Part shown: positions 40,938 to 49,438 of the stretch, piece after piece | Layout: the number at the start of each line of letters is the position of its first letter | Position numbering within the stretch: position 1 is the first letter of the stretch | DNA from: Paracoccaceae bacterium | GTDB lineage: Bacteria; Pseudomonadota; Alphaproteobacteria; Rhodobacterales; Rhodobacteraceae | Reading direction: 5' to 3' | NCBI GenBank assembly: GCA_016744015.1 | Contig: JADGFD010000001.1 | Location: 310,001 to 374,000, forward strand | Length of the DNA: 64,000 bases | Made by a program: the position numbers and the translations under genes | Notes under the pieces: model-generated | The model's input: only the letters and a program-made list of their open reading frames with translations | What the model was told of the DNA's origin: nothing | Databases searched by the model: none

Positions 40938-41939
40938 ATGTCCAAATCAAAGATCGGACGTATCATGCAACAAATCATCATCATCGTGGCCGCCATTGCG
41001 CTTGGCCTGACTACAGGCGCGCTAACGGGCGGTTTTGCCTTTTCCTCAGCCGTTTGCCTTGTGGCGGGGATATTCCTCGTCACCCCAAGCCTTTTTAAAT
41101 TTCACCTCAAAGATCTAGCGATGGTGAAAAACCACCTGCCCGCTTTTGGTAAAAACCTCTGGATCAACTATCTGTTGCTCACCATAGCCGCGCTCGCCAT
41201 CGGTTATGCGAGCCAAGATATCGGCATTGCTGGCGCGCTCTTTTTGCTGGCGCTCTTGCCCGGTGGCGGCATGGTGATGATGTGGATCAAAACCAGCAAA
41301 GCCAATGTAAAGCTCGGGTTTATCATCTTTATGCTGAACCTCGCACTTTTGCTGCCGGTTACCCTGATATTCAGCCAATATTTCAACCTCGCGGCGCCAT
41401 TTTTTCCGCCCGTTGACCTCAGCGCCGTGAGTGCCGTTGAGGCCGGAGCCGAAATAGCCCCCATGGGGCCCTTCATGATTTTAATCGTGATCCCGTTTAT
41501 CCTCAGCCGCATCATCCTCAAGTTTTTTCCCAAGCTGGTTGAGCTTACGGGCCAGCACCAGCAGCTGATCTCAAAAGCCACAATGTTTGGCATTGTGTTC
41601 TACCTGTTTGCGCTCTCCACCTCGCAATTGCTGTTCGATGTATCCGTTATGGAGCTCGTGAAAGCCTTTGCCGCCACCGCAGTTTTCTATGCCATTGTGG
41701 TTATCGTTGCCGTGCTGTTCACAGATCGCTCGCCCGAAGGCAAAGCGGTGTTTTGGCATATCGCCACGCGCTACATCACACTGGCTCTAATTTTGGCGGT
41801 GTTTAGTGTAGACACCTTTGGCGCAACGTTCATCCTGCCCATCATGTTTGCCTATTTCATCCAAATTGGCGGCGCGGGTTTTTTGCGTGACTGGCAGCAA
41901 AAAGCCGATATTAAAATGACAGCATCAGCAAGGGAGTAG
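40938..41939 (+). CDS. Bile acid:sodium symporter / ACR3-like permease
   Basis: About 333 residues with ten hydrophobic segments. The pattern 'LFLLALLPGGGMVMMWIKTSKANVKL' (quoted as 'ALLPGGGMVMMW' and 'TSKANVKLGFI') and the later 'ALSTSQLLFDVSVMEL' and 'RYITLALILAVFSVDTFGA' resemble the BASS/ArsB-ACR3 superfamily, whose members move bile acids, organic anions or arsenite. No arsenic operon is near, and the catalytic Cys of Acr3 is not seen, so arsenite is unlikely. The start could also be the ATG at 40965, directly before the first membrane segment. Confidence 0.7.
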   Translation: MSKSKIGRIMQQIIIIVAAIALGLTTGALTGGFAFSSAVCLVAGIFLVTPSLFKFHLKDLAMVKNHLPAFGKNLWINYLLLTIAALAIGYASQDIGIAGALFLLALLPGGGMVMMWIKTSKANVKLGFIIFMLNLALLLPVTLIFSQYFNLAAPFFPPVDLSAVSAVEAGAEIAPMGPFMILIVIPFILSRIILKFFPKLVELTGQHQQLISKATMFGIVFYLFALSTSQLLFDVSVMELVKAFAATAVFYAIVVIVAVLFTDRSPEGKAVFWHIATRYITLALILAVFSVDTFGATFILPIMFAYFIQIGGAGFLRDWQQKADIKMTASARE

Positions 41940-41985
41940 CTTCCGCGCAAAATACCGTCAAAGTTGCATACCTATGTAAAACGCC

Positions 41986-42014
41986 TTGATTAGCAATCAT
42001 TTATTTACTATATA
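41986..42014 (+). promoter_or_regulatory. Promoter of outer-membrane protein gene
   Basis: TTGATT, 17 bp, TATATA, ending 33 bp before the ATG of the next gene. The -35 region includes TGATTAGCAA, which also occurs 48 bp before the other outer-membrane gene at 45250. Confidence 0.6.
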
Positions 42015-42047
42015 CATGCCATAAAGATATTATTAAGGATTTATGTT

Positions 42048-42875
42048 ATGAAACACTCCCTATTTGCAACCACTGGCGCTCTAGCCCTTCTCGCAGGTTC
42101 GGTTTCAGCTCAAGGCCTTTCTGGTACCATTGACCTAAGCTATGGCTATGTAGATGCCTCAAACGACAGGACCTACACCGAAAACCTGCTTGGTGCCGAT
42201 GTATCGGTAGATTTCGAAACCGCCAGTGGCTGGTATTTTGGCGGTGAAGCCGCTTATGAAGAAGCCACAGGCATTGTGGGTAGCACTCACTACTTGCGCG
42301 GCACCACCCTTACTCTGCGGGCGGGTAACAGCTTTGGCTGGGGCACCGGCGAAATATTTGCGGGCTACCTAAATGGCGAAAGCAACGACGGCGCTGCCGA
42401 GCGGTTTTTTGTTGGGCTGAGTGCTGGTAAAGCCCTTTCCAACAAATTCAGCCTAAATGGCCAGATCGGATATCTGGATGGGGAAGATGATAACGGCATC
42501 GCCACCTTTGAGGACATGCTATCCCAAGCGGTGTTTGCCAGCTTTGGCGGCCGTTACAACATCAATGATGCTTTTAGCCTTGATATGGCGGTAAGTGGCG
42601 CCATCGGGGTCATGGACCAAGATAACGAGCGCGGCGATATTGGCGAGGTCTCACTCGGCCTGAACTATACGCTGCCAAACAGCCCGGCATGGACCCTCTA
42701 TACCGATGCTAAATATACCTATTATTTCCAGCACAATGAAAATGATCAGGAAGATATTATGACATTGGGGTTGGGAGTTTCTTATAGCTTTGGTGCGCCA
42801 AGCCCGCGGGATGTGCTTGGTGACAGCCTGCCACTTGCGCAATGGGCTTCGGTTATGGAAGGCGTGCTTGAATAG
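42048..42875 (+). CDS. Outer-membrane beta-barrel (porin-like) protein
   Basis: A 275-residue protein. The signal peptide 'MKHSLFATTGALALLAGS' is followed by a probable cleavage after 'VSAQG'. The mature protein shows alternating beta strands with aromatic girdles ('GTIDLSYGYVDASNDRTY', 'SGWYFGGEAAYEEAT', 'WTLYTDAKYTYYFQHNEN') and acidic turns. The last strand is 'IMTLGLGVSYSFGA', followed by an unusual tail of about 27 residues, whereas most barrels end in Phe. No specific porin family is recognised. It has its own promoter and a strong bidirectional terminator. Confidence 0.8.
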   Translation: MKHSLFATTGALALLAGSVSAQGLSGTIDLSYGYVDASNDRTYTENLLGADVSVDFETASGWYFGGEAAYEEATGIVGSTHYLRGTTLTLRAGNSFGWGTGEIFAGYLNGESNDGAAERFFVGLSAGKALSNKFSLNGQIGYLDGEDDNGIATFEDMLSQAVFASFGGRYNINDAFSLDMAVSGAIGVMDQDNERGDIGEVSLGLNYTLPNSPAWTLYTDAKYTYYFQHNENDQEDIMTLGLGVSYSFGAPSPRDVLGDSLPLAQWASVMEGVLE

Positions 42876-42894
42876 CACCTGCACTTCAGAAACA

Positions 42895-42928
42895 GGAAAA
42901 GGGGCGCAACGTTTTGCGCCCCTTTTTT
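42895..42928. terminator. Bidirectional Rho-independent terminator
   Basis: GGGGCGCAA and TTGCGCCCC pair around CGT-T and are followed by TTTTTT; the other strand has an AAAA-derived U-tract. It serves the porin-like gene and, in reverse, the convergent DUF3179 gene, whose stop codon overlaps the edge. Confidence 0.9.
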
Positions 42929-43889
42929 AATCCCCCAGCATCCACTCGGCATTGTCTGCAAAGGCATTAAAAGCAAAAGCAAAAACCACTTCGTGCGCTA
43001 CGTCATTGCCGTTGGCATCATACACCCGAATGCTGCCAATATCACGGCTGGTGGCAATGGTGCGGCCATCAAGGGCGCTGGCCATCCCAGCCCGCCATAC
43101 AATCCTAAAGCCCGCTTCTTCCAGCACCTCTGCATGTTGCAACCGCTCCAAGGGCCACGCCTTATTGCCCACACGAATAACGCGGGAAAGCGGCGGGATG
43201 CCATGGGGCGGCGGGTCTCCGCTATAAAGAAACGGACGGGCGGCGGTGTCATAACCGCTATAAGGGTTTTGGCCGTAGCGGCGATTATAGCCCTCTGGCC
43301 GCGCCATAATCAGCCCTTCAGGGTTGCGCTGGGTGAATTCCTCCAGCGATTCCGTCCAGCTCACCACCACCGTCAGCATGTTGCCCAGTTGGCTGCCCAC
43401 AATCGCCTCGCCGGTAAATTGCTGCCACCAGCTCTCGGTTTGCCGGTCAAACATGATCATATCTGAATAGCGCAGCTTGCCCGACACGCCAAATTCCAAC
43501 ACCTTACCATTGACCCGACGGTCAAACACAATGCCTGAATTGCACAATGGGCAAAAGGTGACGGCCACGGGCACATCGCCCACAATGTCATTAGCAATTT
43601 CGTGCCATGTCAGGTAGCGCAGCGGGTAGGCACGCGGAGTTTCCCCTTCAATTTCAAGCGCGATTACAGGCTCTCTTAGCGGGATTTCATTGTCGCTCAC
43701 GGCCAAAAATGCCACGCTCGCCAGCGCCGGAATACCGTCTTTTGGTGGCCCGCCCGAAATCACATCCACAAAGTTGATGCTTGATTTGTCAAAATCGGTA
43801 ATTGGCCATTCGTTTTCCCAAAAGGTTACTTGGGCGATGGCGGGGGCCGCGGTAAATACTGCGGCCACTAAGGCGAGAGATTTGAGCAT
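42927..43889 (-). CDS. DUF3179 domain exported protein
   Basis: A 320-residue protein with signal peptide ('MLKSLALVAAVFTAAPAIAQ'). The DUF3179 domain has the hallmark 'VAVTFCPLCNSGIVFDR' with C-x-x-C, and 'GVSGKLRYSDMIMFDRQTES' and 'WWQQFTGEAIVG' typical of the family. The function is unknown; the C-x-x-C pair could bind a metal or be redox-active in the periplasm. It is convergent with the porin-like gene and shares the terminator. No operon partner is apparent: 86 bp separate it from the cyclophilin gene on the same strand. Confidence 0.85.
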   Translation of the reverse strand: MLKSLALVAAVFTAAPAIAQVTFWENEWPITDFDKSSINFVDVISGGPPKDGIPALASVAFLAVSDNEIPLREPVIALEIEGETPRAYPLRYLTWHEIANDIVGDVPVAVTFCPLCNSGIVFDRRVNGKVLEFGVSGKLRYSDMIMFDRQTESWWQQFTGEAIVGSQLGNMLTVVVSWTESLEEFTQRNPEGLIMARPEGYNRRYGQNPYSGYDTAARPFLYSGDPPPHGIPPLSRVIRVGNKAWPLERLQHAEVLEEAGFRIVWRAGMASALDGRTIATSRDIGSIRVYDANGNDVAHEVVFAFAFNAFADNAEWMLGD

Positions 43890-43975
43890 CTTGGCCCCCT
43901 TTTCAGTTTGATACTGGAAAGATGGGCCAAAATGAAAGTTTTATCCAGCCCGCTTCACGGGCTTGTGACGGCGCG

Positions 43976-44578
43976 TCACTCTGGCGCGCCATCGGCCTTG
44001 ATATAAGCGCGGGCAATATAATCAGGGTCCGCCGCAACCGAGCCATTGGCGCTGCGGCTGCCAAGCTTAATGGCGTTCACCACGTCCATGCCCTCAATCA
44101 CGCGGCCAAAAACGGTGTACTGGCCGTCGAGCGAAGCATAGTCCGTAAACATGATGAAAAACTGCGAATTGGCAGAATTTGGATCATTGGAGCGTGCCAT
44201 GCCCACAATACCGGGGCCAAAGTGGATGTCAGAGAATTCCGCTGGAATGTTGGGCAGATCAGAGCCACCACGGCCAGCCGAGGCAGACTGATAGCCTTCA
44301 CGTTTGCCAAACTGCACGTCGCCGGTTTGCGCCATAAAACCCTCAATCACACGGTGGAAAACAATACCATCGTAAGCCCCTTCCCGCGCCAGCGCGGAAA
44401 TTTGCGCCACATGTTTTGGGGCAATGTCAGGCCGCAGCAAAATCTCGACGGTGCCATTAGCCTCGCCCGCAATTTCAAGAACCAGCACGTTTTCAGGGTC
44501 AATATCCTGCGCCATGGCAGGGGCGGCAAATGCCAACCCTGCCACTGCCAAAACCTTCAAAAAGCTCCGGCGAATCAT
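43976..44578 (-). CDS. Periplasmic peptidyl-prolyl cis-trans isomerase (cyclophilin)
   Basis: A 200-residue protein with a signal peptide ('MIRRSFLKVLAVAGLAFAAP', cleavage near 'AMAQ'; the R-R-x-F-L-K also fits Tat). The cyclophilin core has 'GIVFHRVIEGFMAQTGD' with the catalytic Arg, 'NSQFFIMFTDYASLDGQ' and 'YTVFGRVIEGMDVVNAI'. It would assist folding of exported proteins. The start overlaps the upstream cytoplasmic cyclophilin gene by ATGA; the two are evidently duplicates with different locations. Confidence 0.92.
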   Translation of the reverse strand: MIRRSFLKVLAVAGLAFAAPAMAQDIDPENVLVLEIAGEANGTVEILLRPDIAPKHVAQISALAREGAYDGIVFHRVIEGFMAQTGDVQFGKREGYQSASAGRGGSDLPNIPAEFSDIHFGPGIVGMARSNDPNSANSQFFIMFTDYASLDGQYTVFGRVIEGMDVVNAIKLGSRSANGSVAADPDYIARAYIKADGAPE

Positions 44579-45081
44579 ACGTCTGCTGCCACTTTAACCG
44601 AAATCATCCGGCCCGGTGCCGCAGGTGGCTCGCCCTTAGGAATGGCGTCTACATGCTCCATGCCCTCAAGCACGCGGCCATAAACCGTGTATTGGTTGTT
44701 CAAAAAGTGGCCATCAGCCAGCATAATGAAAAACTGCGAGTTGGCAGAATCAGGGCTTTGCGAACGGGCCGCGCCCAGCACGCCACGGTCAAACGGCAGG
44801 CTTGAAAACTCCGCCTTCAGGTTTGGCTTATCAGAGCCACCGGTGCCTGCCATGCGCAGGTTAAAATTGTCTTCCATGTCGCCATTGGCCACATCGCCGG
44901 TTTGCGCCATAAAGCCATCAATTACACGGTGGAAGGTCACGTTGTCATATTCGCCTGCGCGAGCTAGCTCCTTCATGCGCTCCACATGGCCGGGGGCCAC
45001 ATCTGGCAGAAGCTCGATAACGACATTGCCACCTTCCACTTCAATAATAACAGTATTTTCCGGGTCTTTGATATCAGCCAT
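44575..45081 (-). CDS. ppiB: Cytoplasmic peptidyl-prolyl cis-trans isomerase (cyclophilin)
   Basis: A 168-residue cyclophilin without signal peptide, opening 'MADIKDPENTVIIEVEGG'. Catalytic 'NVTFHRVIDGFMAQTGDV', 'NSQFFIMLADGHFLNNQ' and 'YTVYGRVLEGMEHVDAI' are intact. Start at 45081 has AAGGAG upstream; the longer open frame to 45165 has no such signal. It is the first gene of a two-gene unit with the exported paralogue. The 168 bp to the divergent beta-barrel gene at 45250 hold the promoters. Confidence 0.92.
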   Translation of the reverse strand: MADIKDPENTVIIEVEGGNVVIELLPDVAPGHVERMKELARAGEYDNVTFHRVIDGFMAQTGDVANGDMEDNFNLRMAGTGGSDKPNLKAEFSSLPFDRGVLGAARSQSPDSANSQFFIMLADGHFLNNQYTVYGRVLEGMEHVDAIPKGEPPAAPGRMISVKVAADV

Positions 45082-45249
45082 TTTGCTCTCCTTTTTTGCG
45101 TTTGCGCTAGGGTAATGGTGAAGGGAGCAAAGGAAAAGGGGAATATTCCATTTTTTCATTTTCACGTAATGCCAATAATCCCTTGTTAATGGGTTAATGA
45201 GTGATTAGCAAAGCTGTATGTTTTTTGAAAATCGGAACGGAGTATTTCA

Positions 45250-45990
45250 ATGAAACTAGCTCTTCTCACAGCGTCCCTATTGTCGCTATCTGTGGCTGCG
45301 CAAGCGCAAATGGTATTTGATGGGGCGGATATAACAGTAGATGCTGTCTTCCCACTCACGGGTGGATTTACAGATTCAACGAAAATCGGTGTTACCGGCA
45401 GAGCTGCCATATCCTTCGGGAGCATCGGTATTCAGGCCGATATAGGCTATGACACAGCGACTGGCAGTGTTCTTCCGCCCTCATTTTATACATGGGATGC
45501 AGGATTGCACACCTATTATAAGATCAGTGAGACTGTAAAAGTCGGCGCCTTTTATACGAGCGAAAACCTGGAGCTTTTAGGCCAGTATTCAACGTTTGGC
45601 GTGGAAGCCATGCTTGGGTTTGGCAAGCTTGATGTTGAACTTTCAATTGCTGGTTCAGAAGATATTGGGGCCGATTTGGTTATTGTTACAGCCGACGGCT
45701 ATTACCAGATCAATGACACCCTTGAGGTAAGCGCAGGCGTTTCGTCCTATATAAATGAGTTTGGGCACATATCAATCGCGTCGATCGGTGCCGATTATAC
45801 GTTAGCTAATCTTCCTGTATCTTTAGGCGCGGCTTATACACATGGCTTTTCAAGCAACGGCAACGGAAGCGGTGATAGTATTTCTGTCAATGTTTTTTAT
45901 AGCTTTGGTGGAACCGGCGGCCAGCGTCTATTTCAAAACCGCAATATGGACTATTTGAACCTACTTTATTCGTTTGGTGTTAATCCGTAA
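45250..45990 (+). CDS. Putative outer-membrane beta-barrel protein
   Basis: A 246-residue protein with signal peptide ('MKLALLTASLLSLSVAAQAQ'). Repeated amphipathic strands such as 'IGIQADIGYDTATG', 'VKVGAFYTSENLELLGQY', 'SIGADYTLANLPVSLGAAYT' and 'ISVNVFYSFGGTG' indicate a barrel of about ten or more strands. The C-terminal 'DYLNLLYSFGVNP' ends in Pro, not the usual Phe, as in the barrel at 42048, which also has a non-standard tail. It looks like a distant relative of that gene in design, not in detail. A terminator follows the stop. Confidence 0.72.
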   Translation: MKLALLTASLLSLSVAAQAQMVFDGADITVDAVFPLTGGFTDSTKIGVTGRAAISFGSIGIQADIGYDTATGSVLPPSFYTWDAGLHTYYKISETVKVGAFYTSENLELLGQYSTFGVEAMLGFGKLDVELSIAGSEDIGADLVIVTADGYYQINDTLEVSAGVSSYINEFGHISIASIGADYTLANLPVSLGAAYTHGFSSNGNGSGDSISVNVFYSFGGTGGQRLFQNRNMDYLNLLYSFGVNP

Positions 45991-46020
45991 CTCTGCCTTT
46001 GCAATATAAGATCCCCAAAA

Positions 46021-46045
46021 AGGCGCTGGTTTCAGCGCCTTTTTA
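46021..46045 (+). terminator. Rho-independent terminator
   Basis: AGGCGCTG pairs with CAGCGCCT around GTTT, followed by TTTTT, 31 bases after the barrel gene. It separates that gene from trmFO. Confidence 0.9.
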
Positions 46046-46093
46046 TCTGGTGTGGGCTTTCCATTCGCCTGTAAATCCCTTACCCCCAGCCCT

Positions 46094-47428
46094 ATGACTG
46101 ATCCTATACATATTATCGGCGGCGGCATGGCCGGTTCCGAGGCCGCTTGGCAGGTTGCGCAGGCGGGCCTTCCCGTAGTGCTGCACGAAATGCGGCCCAC
46201 AGTGGGCACCTTTGCACACCAAACCGGCGATTATGCGGAGCTTGTCTGCTCCAACTCCTTCCGCTCGGATGATGACGAGGCCAATGCCGTGGGCTTGCTG
46301 CATTGGGAAATGCGGCAGGCGGGTGGGTTGATTATGGAGATGGCCGATGCGCACGCCCTGCCTGCGGGGTCGGCTCTGGCGGTCGATCGCCACGCGTTTT
46401 CGGGCGCGGTTACTGAACGCTTGCGTGCCCACCCCAATATCAGCTTTGAAAGCGGTGAAATCACAACCCTGCCCGATTGGAGTAATACCATTATTGCCAC
46501 GGGGCCGCTGACCACCACAGCGCTAGCAAAGGCCATTATGGCGGCTGGCGGAGAAGACGGACTGGCATTTTTTGATGCCATCGCGCCGATCGTTTACGCT
46601 GAAAGCGTGGATATGGATAAAGCGTGGTTTCAGTCTCGGTATGACAAGGGCGAAACGGAAGAAGACCGCACGGCCTACCTAAATTGCCCTATGGACGAGG
46701 CGCAGTATAACGGCTTTATTGATGCGCTGATTGCCGCCGAAAAAACTGAGTTCAAGGATTGGGAAAAGGACACGCCCTATTTTGACGGCTGCCTGCCGAT
46801 CGAAGTGATGGCCGAACGGGGCCGCGAAACCCTGCGCTTTGGCCCAATGAAGCCTGTGGGCTTGACCAACCCGCATGCGCCCGATGTGAAAGCCCACGCC
46901 GTGGTGCAGCTTAGGCGCGATAATGCGCTTGGCACACTGTTTAACATTGTCGGCTTTCAGACAAAAATGAAATACGGTGCGCAAAAAGAGGTGCTGAGGA
47001 TGATTCCGGGCCTTGAAGATGCCGAATTTGCGCGCCTAGGGGGCATTCACCGCAATACCTTCATCAATTCACCAAGCCTGCTCAATGCGCAAATGCAGCT
47101 GAAATCCGCGCCCAATATCCGCATGGCAGGGCAGATCACGGGCGTTGAAGGCTATGTGGAAAGCACGGCCATGGGCCTGCTCGCGGGTCGCATGGCCGTG
47201 GCGCAAGCGCGTGGCGAAGAGCTGCCCGTGCCACCAAATACCACCGCTATGGGCGCGCTCGTCACCCATATTACTGGTGGCGCAGCCGCCAAAACCTTCC
47301 AGCCAATGAACGTAAATTTTGGCCTCTTCCCTGAGGTTGACGCCAAAAAAGGCCGCCGGAATCGCAAGGTCCGCTACAAAGCCTATACAGACCGCGGCAA
47401 AGCGGATTTCAAAGCATGGCTCATGTAG
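46094..47428 (+). CDS. trmFO: Methylenetetrahydrofolate-tRNA (uracil-5-)-methyltransferase
   Basis: A 444-residue FAD enzyme that methylates U54 of tRNA using methylenetetrahydrofolate. The FAD-binding start is '[19 protein letters not shown]', followed by '[20 protein letters not shown]' and '[12 protein letters not shown]', with the conserved catalytic Cys. '[19 protein letters not shown]' and '[14 protein letters not shown]' complete the family pattern. The ATG at 46094 lacks a clear ribosome-binding site, while a GTG upstream (46052) would add 14 poor residues. It overlaps gluQ by 13 bases. Confidence 0.93.
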   Translation: MTDPIHIIGGGMAGSEAAWQVAQAGLPVVLHEMRPTVGTFAHQTGDYAELVCSNSFRSDDDEANAVGLLHWEMRQAGGLIMEMADAHALPAGSALAVDRHAFSGAVTERLRAHPNISFESGEITTLPDWSNTIIATGPLTTTALAKAIMAAGGEDGLAFFDAIAPIVYAESVDMDKAWFQSRYDKGETEEDRTAYLNCPMDEAQYNGFIDALIAAEKTEFKDWEKDTPYFDGCLPIEVMAERGRETLRFGPMKPVGLTNPHAPDVKAHAVVQLRRDNALGTLFNIVGFQTKMKYGAQKEVLRMIPGLEDAEFARLGGIHRNTFINSPSLLNAQMQLKSAPNIRMAGQITGVEGYVESTAMGLLAGRMAVAQARGEELPVPPNTTAMGALVTHITGGAAAKTFQPMNVNFGLFPEVDAKKGRRNRKVRYKAYTDRGKADFKAWLM

Positions 47429-48306
47429 AACGCTTCGCGCCCTCCCCCACCGGCCCCTTGCATTTAGGCCACGCTTTTAGTGCGCTTACGGCATGGGACA
47501 GGGCGGTGGAAAACGGTGGCGAGTTTCTGCTCAGAATCGAAGATATTGACCAAACCCGCTGCCGCCCCGAATGGGAAGCGCAGATATTTGACGATTTGGA
47601 GTGGCTTGGAATTTGGTGGCCCAAGCCGGTGCTGCGGCAATCAGATCGGATAGTATCCTACCAGAAAACACTCCGAGATTTGTGGGCAAAAAACCGTCTC
47701 TACGCCTGCACCTGCACTCGCCAAGATATCAAGCAAGCCACCCAAGCGCCGCAAGAAGGTGCGCCTGTATCAGGGCCGGATGGCATCGTATACCCCCGCA
47801 CCTGCTTTCCCGATTCTCCCTACATGAGTAGATGGCCGTTCCCCGAGAGCCAAACGCTCCGACTGGATATGTGGGCATGCACCAGCACGCTTGGCGCACC
47901 AAGATTAGGCTGGGAGCGATACTTTAGCTTCGTTGAAACCGGAACGGGGCCAAATGGCGAAACGGGGTTGATCGAGTTTACCGCCAAGGAGGTTGATAAA
48001 TCCATCGGCGATATCGTCCTTGCCCGCCGTGATATGGGCACATCCTATCACCTATCCGTGGTGTTGGACGACGCTTTTCAGGGCGTTACCCATGTTACCC
48101 GTGGGCAAGATCTGTTTGAAGCCACCAAAATCCACGTTATCCTGCAAAAACTGCTCGGATTGCCAACGCCGGTTTACCACCACCATGCGCTGATCCGCGA
48201 TGACAGCGGAAAGCGCCTAGCCAAGCGAGACGATGCACGGGCGATATCAAAGTATCGCACGGAGGGCGCTACGCCGGAAGACATCCGGCGGATGGTCGGG
48301 CTTTAG
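47416..48306 (+). CDS. gluQ: Glutamyl-queuosine tRNA(Asp) synthetase
   Basis: A 296-residue truncated GluRS-like enzyme that attaches glutamate to queuosine at the wobble base of tRNA(Asp). HIGH motif as '[19 protein letters not shown]', KMSKS-like '[19 protein letters not shown]', and a zinc-site region with '[12 protein letters not shown]' and 'YPRTCFPD'. The anticodon-binding domain of GluRS is absent, as expected. It overlaps trmFO, so two tRNA-modifying enzymes are translationally coupled. Its stop overlaps that of the convergent hisI by four bases. Confidence 0.92.
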   Translation: MAHVERFAPSPTGPLHLGHAFSALTAWDRAVENGGEFLLRIEDIDQTRCRPEWEAQIFDDLEWLGIWWPKPVLRQSDRIVSYQKTLRDLWAKNRLYACTCTRQDIKQATQAPQEGAPVSGPDGIVYPRTCFPDSPYMSRWPFPESQTLRLDMWACTSTLGAPRLGWERYFSFVETGTGPNGETGLIEFTAKEVDKSIGDIVLARRDMGTSYHLSVVLDDAFQGVTHVTRGQDLFEATKIHVILQKLLGLPTPVYHHHALIRDDSGKRLAKRDDARAISKYRTEGATPEDIRRMVGL

Positions 48307-48677
48307 GCCTCGGGTTGGCTCAACTCAATTTCTTCCCCATCCCGCACCGCCGTATAAAAACAGCTCCGTCGGTTGGTATGGCAGGCAGGCCCAACCTGTT
48401 TAACCAATGCCAGCAGGCAATCCCGGTCACAATCAAGCCGCATATCTAAGAGCGTTTGCACATGGCCCGAGCTTTCGCCCTTGCGCCAAAAGGTTTGGCG
48501 GGAGCGGGACCAATAGGTCATCCGGCCTGTTTCAAGCGTCTCGGAAAGGCTTTCGGCATTCATCCATGCCAGCATCAGAACTTCGAGCGTTTCGGCGTCT
48601 TGCGCAATGACAGAAATGAGACCTTGATCGTTGAATCTCACGCTTGTGATGTCAAATTTTCCCATTTCTCTTTTCAT
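48303..48677 (-). CDS. hisI: Phosphoribosyl-AMP cyclohydrolase
   Basis: A 124-residue enzyme for the third step of histidine synthesis (opens the adenine ring of PR-AMP). 'SVIAQDAETLEVLMLAWMN', 'GRMTYWSRSRQTFWRKGESS' and 'LLDMRLDCDRDCLLALV' hold the metal-binding Asp/Cys ligands, and 'GPACHTNRRSCFYTAV' the final Cys pair. HisE (the pyrophosphohydrolase) is not fused. An alternative start is the ATG at 48665. It stands alone, away from other his genes in the window, and is divergent from the IscU-like gene (53 bp). Confidence 0.93.
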   Translation of the reverse strand: MKREMGKFDITSVRFNDQGLISVIAQDAETLEVLMLAWMNAESLSETLETGRMTYWSRSRQTFWRKGESSGHVQTLLDMRLDCDRDCLLALVKQVGPACHTNRRSCFYTAVRDGEEIELSQPEA

Positions 48678-48730
48678 TCCCTACCGGAGTGCTTAACTGT
48701 TTTTACAGCCATAGCTAGCGGAGCCGGGAA

Positions 48731-49183
48731 ATGCCAGATGATAGTGAACTGATCGCGCTTTATTCAGGGCAAATATTGGCTTTAGCCGCCGATATTCCGC
48801 ATGCCGAGCTGATTGATGAGCCCATGGCTGAACTGCGCAAACGCGCGCCGCTTTGTGGCTCTAATCTGGCCGTAGGGCTGGATTATGACGGTGAAAAAAT
48901 CACGCGCTTTGGGCAGGATGTGAAGGCATGTGCGCTTGGTCAAGCTTCGGCCTCTATCTTGGGTGCGCAGGTATTGGGCCTAAGCGAAGCACAGATAACT
49001 TCCGCGCGTGACCAGCTTTTGGCGTTGCTTAAAGCTGACGGGCCAACGCCCGACGCCCCTTTTGAAGGATACGAAGTTCTGCGCCCTGCCCGCGGTTTCA
49101 AAAACCGCCATGCCTCAATTATGCTGGCACTAGAGGCTACGCTGGCCGCCGTCGCTGAGGCCAAAAAAAAGGCGCAGCCCTAA
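48731..49183 (+). CDS. Fe-S cluster assembly scaffold protein (IscU/NifU N-terminal-like)
   Basis: A 150-residue protein related to IscU/SufU. Scaffold cysteines are seen in 'ELRKRAPLCGSNLAVGLDYD' and 'DVKACALGQASASILGAQ', equivalent to the first two ligands of IscU. The third (in IscU 'C.L...LA..A') is replaced: the C-terminal part 'GFKNRHASIMLALEATLAAV' has His at this place. So the ligand set is Cys/Cys/His or reduced. It lies far from the suf operon (10 kb) and is alone here. The role as scaffold is inferred from similarity. Confidence 0.75.
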   Translation: MPDDSELIALYSGQILALAADIPHAELIDEPMAELRKRAPLCGSNLAVGLDYDGEKITRFGQDVKACALGQASASILGAQVLGLSEAQITSARDQLLALLKADGPTPDAPFEGYEVLRPARGFKNRHASIMLALEATLAAVAEAKKKAQP

Positions 49184-49238
49184 GGCCGCGCCCAGGTGGT
49201 GCATCTACCCCGAGGCAGATCGGGCTAGACGAGCAGAC

Positions 49239-49349
49239 TTAAAAAGACAAAACCACAAGCACCATAACAAAGATTGCGCCCAATGAAAGCGCGTCTTCGA
49301 TCAGCTCTTTAGCCGGTGAAGCCTCGAATTTCCGAATAAGCGTTGCCAT
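49239..49349 (-). CDS. 36-residue single-TM small membrane protein
   Basis: A minus-strand frame from an ATG at 49349 with GGAG seven bases upstream reads 'MATLIRKFEASPAKELIED' followed by 'ALSLGAIFVMVLVVLSF' and a TAA stop. It consists of a short amphipathic basic/acidic N-terminus and one hydrophobic helix, ending in the membrane. No known small protein family is recognised. It is the only content of the gap 49184-49438 besides the 89 bp between its start and the end of recG. Confidence 0.6.
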   Translation of the reverse strand: MATLIRKFEASPAKELIEDALSLGAIFVMVLVVLSF

Positions 49350-49438
49350 GAGTATCTCCGTGGTTACATTTCGTTAAGTTTCCTTAATGTTCTTCATTTG
49401 ACCTCAATAGTCAAGAACATTTGCGGAACATTAACGAA

